Source: Brevundimonas fontaquae
Lineage (GTDB): Bacteria; Pseudomonadota; Alphaproteobacteria; Caulobacterales; Caulobacteraceae
Length of the DNA stretch: 64,000 bases
Direction: 5' to 3'
Assembly (NCBI RefSeq): GCF_017086445.1
Contig: NZ_CP070968.1
Location: forward strand, 2,728,001-2,792,000
Shown: positions 22,657 through 31,093 of the stretch, piece after piece
Layout: every line of letters starts with the position of its first letter
Position numbering within the stretch: the first letter of the stretch is position 1
The notes under the pieces: generated by a model
The model's input: the letters and a program-made list of their open reading frames with translations, nothing else
What the model was told of the DNA's origin: nothing
Databases searched by the model: none
Translations under genes and position numbers: made by a program

Positions 22657-23992
22657 GTCTGGCGACGCCTCAATGTCCGACGCCTACCGCGCGGTCTGGC
22701 GTTGGCACTTCTACGCCGGCGTCTTCGTCATGCCTGTGCTGATGCTGCTGGCCCTGACGGGAGGGCTCTATCTGTTCAAGGACGAAATCGACGGCTTTCT
22801 GTATCGCGACATGATCCGCGTGCCGGCCGTTCAAACTCAGGCGGTGCCGGAAACCTGGGTGGCTTCGGCCGCCCAGGCCGCAGGCGGCGGGCGGGTCGCC
22901 AATCTGGTCATGCCTGCGCGCGACGATCAGGCGATCCGGCTGCGGGTAGATCGACCCGATGGGGTGCAGAAGACTGTCTTCGTCGATCCGCACACCGGCC
23001 GGGCCACCGGGGTCATTCCGGCCGGCGGGTTCATGGATCTGGTCAAGAAGACGCACAGCCTGACCGTGCTGGGGCGGCCGTTCAACATTCTGGTCGAGAT
23101 CGTCGCCGGGTGGACGATCATTCTGTTCGCCACAGGGCTCTATCTGTGGTGGCCGCGCGGGCGGGGTGTGGCGACCTTTGCACCGCAGACGACAGACAGC
23201 CGCCGCCGCCCGTTCTGGCGCGACCTGCATGCGCTGACGGGTGTCTATGTCGGCGGGGTCGTGCTGTTTCTGGCCGTGACTGGCATGCCGTGGTCGGCGG
23301 TCTGGGGCGACAACGTCATGGGGGCGATCAAGGAGACGGGGCTCGGGCGGCCGCCCGCACCCGTCGCCGGCGCCTGGCAGAGGGCGCAGCACCACGATGC
23401 GCCGGTCGGGGCCGGCTGGACCATGGAAGGCATGGTGATGACCCACGCCCATGTCGGCCATGGCGGTCTGGCGCAGGTTCTGCGGGTCGCGGATCAGGCC
23501 AGCCTGGCGCGCCCCTATACGGTGAACATCCCCAAGGCCGATGACACCGCCTATACGCTGACGACCCAGGCGACACGGGTTCAGGACAGCCGGTCGCTCT
23601 ATGTCGATGCGGCCTCCGGGCGGCTGCTGGGCGACATCGGCTATGACCAGTTCGGCGCCGGCGCAAAGGCCATCGAGTTCGGCATCTATACGCACCAGGG
23701 CACGCAGTTCGGCCAGGCGAACCGCATCGTCATGCTGCTGGGCTGCATCGGCGTTTGGCTGCTGGCGATCAGCGGCCTGGTCATGTGGTGGAAGCGCCGC
23801 CCGCCCAACCTGTCGCGCCGACGCCTGGGCGCGCCGCCCGCCCCGCCGGGACCGCGTGCGCGCGCCGCTGTCCTCGGCATCGTCCTGCCCCTCGCCATCC
23901 TCTATCCCCTGACGGGACTGAGCCTGATCGCGGCCGTATTGCTCGACCGAGCCCTACGTCCGATGATCCGGCGCCGTCCCGCCGCCTCCTGA
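22646..23992 (+). CDS. PepSY-associated membrane protein
   Basis: Four-helix inner-membrane protein of the PepSY_TM family, linked to reductive release of metals from siderophores or metallophores. The 448 residues have helices near the N-terminus (WHFYAGVFVMPVLMLLALTGGLYLF), around residues 150-170 (IVAGWTIILFATGLYLWW), near 205-220 and near the C-terminus (LLGCIGVWLLAISGLVMWW, VLGIVLPLAILYPLTGLSLI), with the PepSY-like periplasmic parts between. The start is the ATG at 22646, overlapping the receptor by 11 bases, or an ATG at 22673 (MSDAYRAVWRWH), the more family-like start. It is translationally linked to the receptor. Confidence 0.85.
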   Translation: MRSESGDASMSDAYRAVWRWHFYAGVFVMPVLMLLALTGGLYLFKDEIDGFLYRDMIRVPAVQTQAVPETWVASAAQAAGGGRVANLVMPARDDQAIRLRVDRPDGVQKTVFVDPHTGRATGVIPAGGFMDLVKKTHSLTVLGRPFNILVEIVAGWTIILFATGLYLWWPRGRGVATFAPQTTDSRRRPFWRDLHALTGVYVGGVVLFLAVTGMPWSAVWGDNVMGAIKETGLGRPPAPVAGAWQRAQHHDAPVGAGWTMEGMVMTHAHVGHGGLAQVLRVADQASLARPYTVNIPKADDTAYTLTTQATRVQDSRSLYVDAASGRLLGDIGYDQFGAGAKAIEFGIYTHQGTQFGQANRIVMLLGCIGVWLLAISGLVMWWKRRPPNLSRRRLGAPPAPPGPRARAAVLGIVLPLAILYPLTGLSLIAAVLLDRALRPMIRRRPAAS

Positions 23993-24005
23993 AAGACCTG
24001 ACGCC

Positions 24006-24497
24006 ATGAAGACCAAACTCGCCCTCGCCGCCGCCGCCCTGTCGCTGGCGGCCTGCAATCCGTCCCAGCCGGCCAAGGCGCCCACCGCTGAGACGCCCGC
24101 GGCGGCCGCCGCCGTGAGCGCGACCGACGCCTGGTGCCGCCCGTCGCCGAACGGGGCCAAGGCCGGCGGCTGCTACGTCACCCTGACCGCCGCGACCGAC
24201 GACAGGCTGACGGGCGGATCGACGCCGCGCGCCGCATCGCTTCAGGTCCACGAGATGAAGACCGAGAACGGCATGATGAAGATGACCGAGCTGACGGCGG
24301 GCCTGCCCCTGCCTGCCGGTCAGGCCGTGGCCCTGGCGCCGGGCGGCAACCACCTGATGCTGATCGGCCTGACGGCGCCTCTGGTGGCCGGCGAGACCGT
24401 GCCCCTGACCTTCCAGTTCGCCTCGGCGCCGGCGATCACGGTTCAGGCGCAGGTTCGCCAACCGGCCATGGACGGCATGGATCACGGCGCCCACTGA
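24006..24497 (+). CDS. PCu(A)C-type periplasmic copper chaperone, lipoprotein
   Basis: PCu(A)C proteins bind Cu(I) and deliver it to cytochrome oxidase or other targets. The 163 residues have a lipobox (LSLAAC, Cys at about residue 18), the copper motif HEMKTENGMMKM followed later by GGNHLMLIGL (the H-x-M...H-x-M ligands), and a His/Met tail (MDGMDHGAH). It starts 14 bases after the PepSY gene, so it is probably the last gene of the four-gene operon. The PCu(A)C call is strong; the exact client is unknown. Confidence 0.9.
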   Translation: MKTKLALAAAALSLAACNPSQPAKAPTAETPAAAAAVSATDAWCRPSPNGAKAGGCYVTLTAATDDRLTGGSTPRAASLQVHEMKTENGMMKMTELTAGLPLPAGQAVALAPGGNHLMLIGLTAPLVAGETVPLTFQFASAPAITVQAQVRQPAMDGMDHGAH

Positions 24498-24567
24498 CCT
24501 CAGTTGAAGCGCGAGCCTGACAAACGGCTCTGAACCCGCTAAAGGCTCGCGCCTCACGAGGAATACC

Positions 24568-25662
24568 ATGGCTCTTAAAGTCGCGATCGTCGGCCTGCCC
24601 AACGTCGGCAAGTCCACCCTGTTCAACGCCCTGACCAAGACGGCGGCGGCCCAGGCGGCCAACTATCCGTTCTGCACCATCGAGCCGAACACCGGCGATG
24701 TGGCGGTGCCCGAGGCACGTCTGAACGCCCTGGCCGAGATCGCCGGATCGAAAGAGATCATCCCAGCCCGCATCACCTTCGTCGACGTCGCCGGCCTGGT
24801 GCGTGGCGCGTCCAAGGGCGAGGGCCTGGGCAATCAGTTTCTGGCCAACATCCGCGACTGCGACGCCGTGGCCTTCGTCGCGCGCTGCTTCGTCGATGAC
24901 GACATCACCCACGTCGAGGACCGCATCGATCCGATCGCCGATCTGGAGATCATCGAAACCGAGCTGATGCTGGCCGACATGGAAAGCCTGGAGCGCCGCC
25001 GGCCGCAGCTGGAGAAGCGCGCCAAGGGCGGCGACAAGGAATCGGCCCTGACGCTGAAGCTGGTCGATCTGGCCCTGGCCCAGCTGAACGCCGGCAAGCC
25101 CGCCCGCACCGCCGAGGTGTCCAAGGAGGACATCAAGGCCTGGCACATGCTGCAACTGCTCACGGCGCTTCCCGCGCTTTATGTCTCGAACGTCGAGGAG
25201 GGCTCGGCCGACAAGGGCAACGACCTGTCCGACAAGGTCGCAGCCCGCGCCGCCCAGGACAACGCCAACTCGGTCGTCATCTCGGCCCAGATCGAGTCCG
25301 AGATCGCCGTGCTGGACGACGAAGAGCAGAAGGAGTTCCTGGAGACCCTGGGTCTTGAAGAGCCCGGCCTGAATCGTCTGATCCGCGAGGCCTACAAGCT
25401 GCTGGGCCTGCAGACCTATTTCACGGTCGGGCCCAAGGAAGCCCGCGCCTGGACCATCAATGTGGGCGACACCGCGCCCCAGGCGGCCGGCGTGATCCAC
25501 ACCGACTTCGAAAAGGGCTTCATTCGCGCCGAGACCATCGCCTTCGACGACTTTGTCGCTCTGCGTGGAGAAGCCAAGGCGCGCGAGGCCGGCAAGCTTC
25601 GCGCCGAAGGCAAGTCCTATGTCGTCAAGGACGGCGACGTGATGAACTTCCTGTTCAACTAG
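24568..25662 (+). CDS. ychF: Ribosome-associated ATPase YchF/Ola1
   Basis: Universally conserved Obg-family P-loop ATPase tied to translation and redox stress. The 364 residues show G1 GLPNVGKSTLFNAL, G3 DVAGLV and the family-specific NYPFCTIEPN segment. The C-terminal TGS domain is readable (LGLQTYFTVGPKEARAW, GVIHTDFEKGFIRAE). Length and start (GAGGAATACC before ATG) fit the family. It converges with the lipoprotein gene downstream and overlaps its end by 8 bases. Confidence 0.97.
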   Translation: MALKVAIVGLPNVGKSTLFNALTKTAAAQAANYPFCTIEPNTGDVAVPEARLNALAEIAGSKEIIPARITFVDVAGLVRGASKGEGLGNQFLANIRDCDAVAFVARCFVDDDITHVEDRIDPIADLEIIETELMLADMESLERRRPQLEKRAKGGDKESALTLKLVDLALAQLNAGKPARTAEVSKEDIKAWHMLQLLTALPALYVSNVEEGSADKGNDLSDKVAARAAQDNANSVVISAQIESEIAVLDDEEQKEFLETLGLEEPGLNRLIREAYKLLGLQTYFTVGPKEARAWTINVGDTAPQAAGVIHTDFEKGFIRAETIAFDDFVALRGEAKAREAGKLRAEGKSYVVKDGDVMNFLFN

Positions 25663-26194
25663 GCGGCGCGGCTGGCGGGGTTTCGGCCCCGTCCTTCTTC
25701 ATCATCTTCGCCAGCGGATTGGCGGGTTCGGGCGCGCGCGGCGACGCCGGGCAACGCGCCAGCTTGGTCGTCAGCATATCGCGATCCACATAGGTCAGGG
25801 TCAGGACATCGCCTGTCGTGCCCATGTGGACGCGCTCGTTCACGGCCTTGCCTTGGGTCAAGCAGGACAGCGCCGCGACATAGCCTGATCCCCGCTCGTC
25901 GATGCGGGCGATGTCGCAGTTGTGGCCATAGGCGTCAAAGCGCATCGGGGTGATGGTGATTGGGCTGTTCGCCCCCTGCGGCCGTTCGCACCATGCCGGA
26001 TTGGACGCCCACACCCCCACGAAACTGCGCGGTCCGCGAGACGCCAGCGACGACGGCCCCGGCGGCTCAACCGGCTGCATGGCCTCGGGCGTGCGAAGCG
26101 GCGCGGCCGGTTCATTCGGCGGATTGACCCGATCGTCTCCACAGGCCGCAAGGAGGGCGAAGGCGCCAAGCGCCGCAAGCAGGGCCGTTTTCAT
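25655..26194 (-). CDS. Hypothetical lipoprotein
   Basis: The ATG at 26194 gives 179 residues. A signal peptide with lipobox (FALLAAC, Cys near residue 17) is followed by a Pro-rich linker and a compact domain (FVGVWASNPAWCERPQGANSP, DAYGHNCDIARIDERG, LSCLTQGKAVNERV), with paired cysteines that could form disulfides. No named family is recognised; the pattern of a small C-rich beta domain after FVGVWA recalls uncharacterised alphaproteobacterial envelope proteins. It ends with a short Pro/Ala tail and overlaps ychF. Confidence 0.65.
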   Translation of the reverse strand: MKTALLAALGAFALLAACGDDRVNPPNEPAAPLRTPEAMQPVEPPGPSSLASRGPRSFVGVWASNPAWCERPQGANSPITITPMRFDAYGHNCDIARIDERGSGYVAALSCLTQGKAVNERVHMGTTGDVLTLTYVDRDMLTTKLARCPASPRAPEPANPLAKMMKKDGAETPPAAPPS

Positions 26195-26252
26195 CTCGCC
26201 ACAACGCAACGGCCAAGGTTCAGGTTCAACGCACCTAATTATTGCGGTTGAT

Positions 26253-26271
26253 TCTGATAATCGTTCTCATT
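26253..26271 (+). promoter_or_regulatory. Probable Fur box of the heme receptor gene
   Basis: TCTGATAATCGTTCTCATT contains TGATAAT-C-GTTCTCA (26255-26269), matching the 7-1-7 Fur consensus TGATAAT-N-ATTATCA at 12 of 14 arm positions. It lies about 35-50 bases before the heme receptor ATG and divides it from the divergent lipoprotein gene. It suggests iron repression. Confidence 0.7.
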
Positions 26272-26303
26272 AACACCCTGCCAATCACTAAGCGGGGCTA
26301 TTG

Positions 26304-28514
26304 ATGCGCACTCTCTTCCTCCTTTCCACCGCCGCGACCGCCATTGGGTCGGCCCTGATCGCCCAGCCCGTTCGCGCCGAAACGCCCGTCACCGTCTCTC
26401 CCGCGACCGAGGTCGATCCGGTCGTCGTCCTGGGAACCCGTTCGCGGCGCCTGGCGTCCAATGTCCCCGGCACGGTGAGCGTCATCGACGCCGAGCAGAT
26501 CGAGACCCTCCTGGCGACGGACATCAAGGACCTGATCCGGTTCGAGCCGGGCGTCAGCGTCCCCACCTCCCCTGCGCGTTTCACCCTGGCCCTGTCCGGC
26601 GCGGGCCGCGACGCCAACTCCGGCTTCACGATTCGCGGCATGGGCGGCGATCGGGTGCTGATCATCAACGATGGCGTGCGCCTGCCGGCGGGCTTCTCCT
26701 TCGGGGCGCAGGCGGTCGGTCGTGGCGGTTACAACGATCTGGATCTGGTCAAGTCGGTCGAGATCCTGCGCGGCCCGGCTTCCGCGCTTTACGGCTCTGA
26801 CGGCATCGCCGGCGCCGTAGCCTTCACCACCAAGGATCCGTCGGATTTCCTGGTCGGAGATCAGACCTTCGGCGCCCGCGGACGCGTGGCCTATAACTCT
26901 GCGGACGAAGGCTGGACCGAGGGCGTGGCCTTCGCCGGTCGGTCAGGATCGCTGTCGGGCCTGTTGGCCTATACGCGTCGCGATACGCAGGAGACGGAGA
27001 ACAAGGGATCGGTCGCCGGCGTCGGCGCGACCCGTACCGAGCCCAACCCTCAGGATTTCAGCTCCAACGCCTATCTCGGCAAGCTGGTGTGGGAGGTGAA
27101 GCCGAACCACACGCTGCGCCTGACCTATGACCATCTGGATTCGCAGATGGACGGCGACGCGCTGAGCAGCCGCTCGGCGACCGTTTTGGCCGTCACCGCC
27201 CACGACGAAACCCAGCGCGACCGCGTCAGCGGGGACTGGCGCTTCCAGGAGTTCGCCGGCCTCAGCGACGGCTCGGTCTCGGTCTATTGGCAGGACGCTA
27301 CGACGCGTCAGTACACCTTCGAGGATCGCGCGACCCTGGCCGACCGCGTGCGCGACACCACCTTCGACAACACCGTCTATGGCTTCGCCGCCCAAGGCGC
27401 CCGCGTCTTCGGAGAGGGAAGCGCGGTTCAGCACCGCGTCACCTTCGGCGGCGACTGGTCGATGACGACACAGGAAGGCCTCCGTGACGGCGTGACCCCG
27501 CCGGTGGGCGAGACCTTCCCCATCCGCGCCTTTCCCAAGACCGAGTTCCAACTGGCGGGCCTGTTCGTGCAGGACGAGATCGAACTGCTGGATGGGGCGC
27601 TCAGCATCATTCCGGCCGTCCGCTATGACTGGTATGATCTGTCACCCAAGCTCGACGCCCAGTTCCCTGCGGCGGCTTCGGGCCAGAGCGACGATCACAT
27701 CTCGCCCAAGCTGGGCGTGGTCTATTGGACCGGGGCACACCTGGGCGTCTTCGCCAACTACAGCCTGGGCTTCCGCGCGCCCTCGCCGATGCAGGTGAAC
27801 AACTATTTCGAGAATCCGGTCTTCGGCTATCGCTCGATCCCGAACCCGAACCTGTCGCCCGAGACCAGCGAGAGCGTCGAGGCCGGCTTCCGTCTGCGCG
27901 ACATCGATGTGGCGGGCGGCAAGATGCGGCTGAACACCACCGCCTTCGCCACCCATTACGACGACTTCATCGATCAGGTAGTGGTCAGCGGCACGGGCGT
28001 CCCCGGCGTCGATCCGCTAATCTATCAGTACGTCAACCTGACTGAGGTGGACATCAGGGGGCTGGAAGCGCGCGCCGACCTGTATTGGGACAACGGCTTC
28101 AGCCTGATCGGCTCTGCCGCCTACGCCGAGGGCGAACAGACCACCGATGGCCGTCGAACGGCGCTTGGCAGCGTCGATCCGGTGAAGGTGGTCGCGGGCC
28201 TGAACTACGCTGCGCCGTCTGGCGTCTGGGGCGGATCGGCGACCGTCACCTGGTCGGGCAAGAAGGACCAGACGACCTACAATCTGTCGTGTGCGAACGC
28301 CTGTTATCTGGGCGACAGCTTCACCCTGCTGGACCTGACGGCCTATTGGAATGTGACGGAGCGGACGACGCTGCGCGCTGGAGCCTTCAACGTCTTCGAC
28401 GAGACCTATGGCTGGTGGAGCGATGTGCGCGGTCTGTCCGCCACATCCACCGTCAAGGATGCCTACACCCAGCCGGGCCGCAACTTCGGCGTCTCCCTGA
28501 CCCTGCGCCTGTAA
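26304..28514 (+). CDS. TonB-dependent heme/hemoglobin receptor
   Basis: Outer-membrane receptor of the HmuR/HutA-like class (TonB-dependent hemoglobin/transferrin/lactoferrin family). The start is ATG 26304. Signal peptide ends near VRAE; TonB box-like VVVLGTRS; plug with TIRGMGGDRVLIINDGVRLP and EILRGPASALYGSDGIAGAV. The family signature boxes are present in the barrel: GFRAPSP (FRAP) and PNPNLSPETS (NPNL), which bracket the conserved heme ligand region. The last residues are ...FGVSLTLRL. A Fur box lies upstream and a DUF6607 gene follows. Heme as the substrate is a family-based inference. Confidence 0.92.
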   Translation: MRTLFLLSTAATAIGSALIAQPVRAETPVTVSPATEVDPVVVLGTRSRRLASNVPGTVSVIDAEQIETLLATDIKDLIRFEPGVSVPTSPARFTLALSGAGRDANSGFTIRGMGGDRVLIINDGVRLPAGFSFGAQAVGRGGYNDLDLVKSVEILRGPASALYGSDGIAGAVAFTTKDPSDFLVGDQTFGARGRVAYNSADEGWTEGVAFAGRSGSLSGLLAYTRRDTQETENKGSVAGVGATRTEPNPQDFSSNAYLGKLVWEVKPNHTLRLTYDHLDSQMDGDALSSRSATVLAVTAHDETQRDRVSGDWRFQEFAGLSDGSVSVYWQDATTRQYTFEDRATLADRVRDTTFDNTVYGFAAQGARVFGEGSAVQHRVTFGGDWSMTTQEGLRDGVTPPVGETFPIRAFPKTEFQLAGLFVQDEIELLDGALSIIPAVRYDWYDLSPKLDAQFPAAASGQSDDHISPKLGVVYWTGAHLGVFANYSLGFRAPSPMQVNNYFENPVFGYRSIPNPNLSPETSESVEAGFRLRDIDVAGGKMRLNTTAFATHYDDFIDQVVVSGTGVPGVDPLIYQYVNLTEVDIRGLEARADLYWDNGFSLIGSAAYAEGEQTTDGRRTALGSVDPVKVVAGLNYAAPSGVWGGSATVTWSGKKDQTTYNLSCANACYLGDSFTLLDLTAYWNVTERTTLRAGAFNVFDETYGWWSDVRGLSATSTVKDAYTQPGRNFGVSLTLRL

Positions 28515-28553
28515 GCGACCATGAAATCTTCCCCTACTTCAAGGAGCCGCCCG

Positions 28554-29528
28554 ATGCGCGCCATCCTAATCGCCGCCGCCCTGCTGACGACGGCTCCGGC
28601 CGCCCTGGCCCAGGACGTGACCGCCACGACCACGGCGACTGCGACGCCGGCCAACGCCTTCGAACGGGATCGCCAGTCGATCTTGGCCCAGGCCGGTCAG
28701 TACCGCGTCCACTTCGACATGCGCGAAAACGTGAGCTTCCGCGCCGATTACGACCCGCTGGAAGAGAAGCTGTCGGGCGGCAGCGAGATCGTGCGCGTCG
28801 TCTATGACAAGGGCGACCGCATCAGCCTTCAGCACATCCTGGTGATGGAGCATGAGGGACAGGTGACGGTCATCAAACACTGGCGTCACGACTGGGTCTA
28901 TCAGCCCCAGACGGTCCTGACCTATGCCGGGCCGAACCAGTGGACGCTGACGGCGGTGCCGGAGGCCGAGCGCGCCGGGGCCTGGTCACAAACGGTGTGG
29001 CAGACCGACGATTCGCCTCGCTACGGCGGCGTCGGCCGCTGGACCTATGACAACGGCCTTTCGGCCTGGACCTCGAACGCCACGTGGCGGCCGCTGGCGC
29101 GTCGCGATGCGGTGCACAATCCCGTCTATGACCGGTATCTCGGCACCAACCGCCATATCCTGAAGCCGGACGGCTGGGTGCATATCCAGGACAATATGAA
29201 GATGTCCGGCCGAGCCGGCGGCGAACCCATCGCCATCGTGCAGGAAGACGTGATCAACACCTATGACCGGTCCACCAGCTATTCGCCCCAAGCCGGCGAC
29301 GACTACTGGATCAAGACCCAAGGTTTCTGGTCCGCCGTGCGCGACGCCTGGGACGCCGCCATAGCCGCCCATAACGGCGTCCATCTGCAGGAGGCCGGAG
29401 ACACGGGCTCCGTCACCGGCAGGCCGTTGATGGATCTGGCGCAACAGATCGCAGACGGCAAGACGACCGAGGTGGACGCTATCGCCAAGGCCCGCGCCCT
29501 GATCGCCGAGGCCACGACGCCGCGCTGA
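28554..29528 (+). CDS. DUF6607 family exported protein, coupled to heme receptor
   Basis: The ATG at 28554 is preceded by AAGGAG and gives 324 residues; the frame upstream to 28521 is not needed. Signal peptide cut after ALAQ. The mature part has the DUF6607 pattern: GQYRVHFDMRENVSF, QHILVMEH, VIKHWRHDWVYQPQ, YGGVGRW and a C-terminal helix. It contains many Trp and Tyr residues, typical of a beta sandwich. It starts 39 bases after the receptor stop and is probably cotranscribed under Fur. The function of DUF6607 is not established. Confidence 0.8.
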   Translation: MRAILIAAALLTTAPAALAQDVTATTTATATPANAFERDRQSILAQAGQYRVHFDMRENVSFRADYDPLEEKLSGGSEIVRVVYDKGDRISLQHILVMEHEGQVTVIKHWRHDWVYQPQTVLTYAGPNQWTLTAVPEAERAGAWSQTVWQTDDSPRYGGVGRWTYDNGLSAWTSNATWRPLARRDAVHNPVYDRYLGTNRHILKPDGWVHIQDNMKMSGRAGGEPIAIVQEDVINTYDRSTSYSPQAGDDYWIKTQGFWSAVRDAWDAAIAAHNGVHLQEAGDTGSVTGRPLMDLAQQIADGKTTEVDAIAKARALIAEATTPR

Positions 29529-29552
29529 CCATCCCCCAGCGCGGAGCGTGGG

Positions 29553-29588
29553 ACGGCGGCCGGTTCATCCGGTCGCCGTTTTGCGTTT
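29553..29588 (+). terminator. Terminator after the heme receptor operon
   Basis: The 11-bp stem ACGGCGGCCGG (29553-29563) pairs with 29569-29579 with one G-T pair around a TTCAT loop, followed by TTTTGCGTTT. It ends just where the convergent metallopeptidase gene stops. Confidence 0.7.
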
Positions 29589-31021
29589 CAGCTCAAGACC
29601 ACGCGGCCGTCGATCATACGGAACGCAACGCCGGTCCGCTGGAACAGGCGCGCGATGACGGCGGACGGATCGGGCGCGCCCTGGTCCAACAGCCGTTCGA
29701 CATCGCCGCGCAGCGACGGGTCGCGCGATGTCCGGGTCAGGGCCGTCAGCCATTCCTCGCGGCTGAGCACGCCGTCCGGCTGGCGAAGCAGAGGTCTGAG
29801 GAAGTCGAACCAGTCGCCGCCGGTCCGCTGGCGTCGCGCGCCCTCCGCCGCCAGGGCGAAGACAGCTCCGCAGGCGTAGTAGGCGCGGTGTTCGCCCCGG
29901 GCGCCGGCCTGGGCGACCGGCTGGCGAGCCAGGTTGACGCAGTCGTCCACCTCGGACTGAAGCTCGGCCCGGTCGTCATAGTTTGCATCGAGGGCCTTCA
30001 GGGCGCGCACGGCCATCAGGTCGGCCCCGCCCTCGGTGATCCAGGCCTCGTCGGCGAAGGCGTATCGCACCGTCTGTCCCAGCCAGAAATGCGCCCCCTC
30101 ATGGCCGATGAACCAGCGCGAACGCTCCACGATTTCCGGCTGAGGCGAGGTTACGCCCCGCCCCTCGAACGACATGACGATCAGGCCCGGCAGGACGCTG
30201 CCGCCCATGCTGGTCATGCTTTCGGTCGGCCCGTTCCAGGCCACCATGACAATGGGCGTATCGCCGCCGGAGCCCGGCGCGCCGAGGCGGTCGCGATAGT
30301 AATGGCCGACACGCGGCGCAAAGCCCCGGATCTCCTCACCGATCCACGGCGGCAGATTGGGGTCCATGACGGTCGACAGGCCGTCGCCCGGCGTGACCGT
30401 CGCCTCGCCCAGCAGGACATAGCTGCGCTCGTCCGTCGTGGTCAGTTCGTCGCGGCGGCGCCCGTTGAACAGCACGGCTCCGTTCTCATCCCGCCACGTC
30501 ACGCGCGAGGGACCGCCATCCAGCCGGATCCGGTTCAGGTCGTCCGGCACTTGTTCGGCCGCCTGGGCCGACGGCAGGGCAAAGACATCCAGTTGTCGCG
30601 TCGGCAGGGCCACCGCGCCATTGGAGAACAGCAGGGTCGGATATTCGGCCTCAAGATCCACCGCCTGCGGTCGAACGCGGAAGCGAACTTTGCGCGGCAC
30701 TGGCCCGCCGTCCTCGCTGCGGATGATGTCGTAATGACCGCGTCGCTCCATGACGACGCCGGGCGTCTCGACCGTCCATTGGCGCGGCCGCCAGGGCTGG
30801 CGCGAATCCTGTTCCAGCGCCGAATCTTGGAAGGCCCAGACCGGCACGTCGCGCCCGAAGCGATAGTCGATGTTGAGGTGATCGCCGTCGCGGGTCACCG
30901 TCACCTGGGGTCCGCCCTCCTCTTGAAAGGTCGCCGGCGCCGACATGGGCCCGGCGGCGCAGGCACCGCTCAGAAGGGCGAGGGCCAGAACGGCGGACGA
31001 GGCGAAGGCGTGGACGCGCAA
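29588..31021 (-). CDS. Secreted M1/M61-like metallopeptidase, probable lipoprotein
   Basis: The 477-residue protein carries a signal peptide with a lipoprotein-like end (ALLSGAC, Cys21). Residues 307-311 are HEGAH and Glu330 follows exactly 18 residues later (WITEGGAD), giving the HExxH-x18-E zinc site of gluzincin peptidases such as M1 and M61. Helical segments follow with the pattern of the M61 C-terminal part (ACGAVFALAAEGARR). The N-terminal region is beta-rich. No GxMEN exopeptidase motif is evident, so an exact family and activity cannot be given. It is a single gene, convergent with the DUF6607 operon. Confidence 0.75.
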   Translation of the reverse strand: MRVHAFASSAVLALALLSGACAAGPMSAPATFQEEGGPQVTVTRDGDHLNIDYRFGRDVPVWAFQDSALEQDSRQPWRPRQWTVETPGVVMERRGHYDIIRSEDGGPVPRKVRFRVRPQAVDLEAEYPTLLFSNGAVALPTRQLDVFALPSAQAAEQVPDDLNRIRLDGGPSRVTWRDENGAVLFNGRRRDELTTTDERSYVLLGEATVTPGDGLSTVMDPNLPPWIGEEIRGFAPRVGHYYRDRLGAPGSGGDTPIVMVAWNGPTESMTSMGGSVLPGLIVMSFEGRGVTSPQPEIVERSRWFIGHEGAHFWLGQTVRYAFADEAWITEGGADLMAVRALKALDANYDDRAELQSEVDDCVNLARQPVAQAGARGEHRAYYACGAVFALAAEGARRQRTGGDWFDFLRPLLRQPDGVLSREEWLTALTRTSRDPSLRGDVERLLDQGAPDPSAVIARLFQRTGVAFRMIDGRVVLS

Positions 31022-31093
31022 GGGCGATCTCCTGAAGGGCGCTCGGCGCGAAGCCTAGCGGTCGTCAACGCGCCGCGTCAGCTTACGGTTTCG

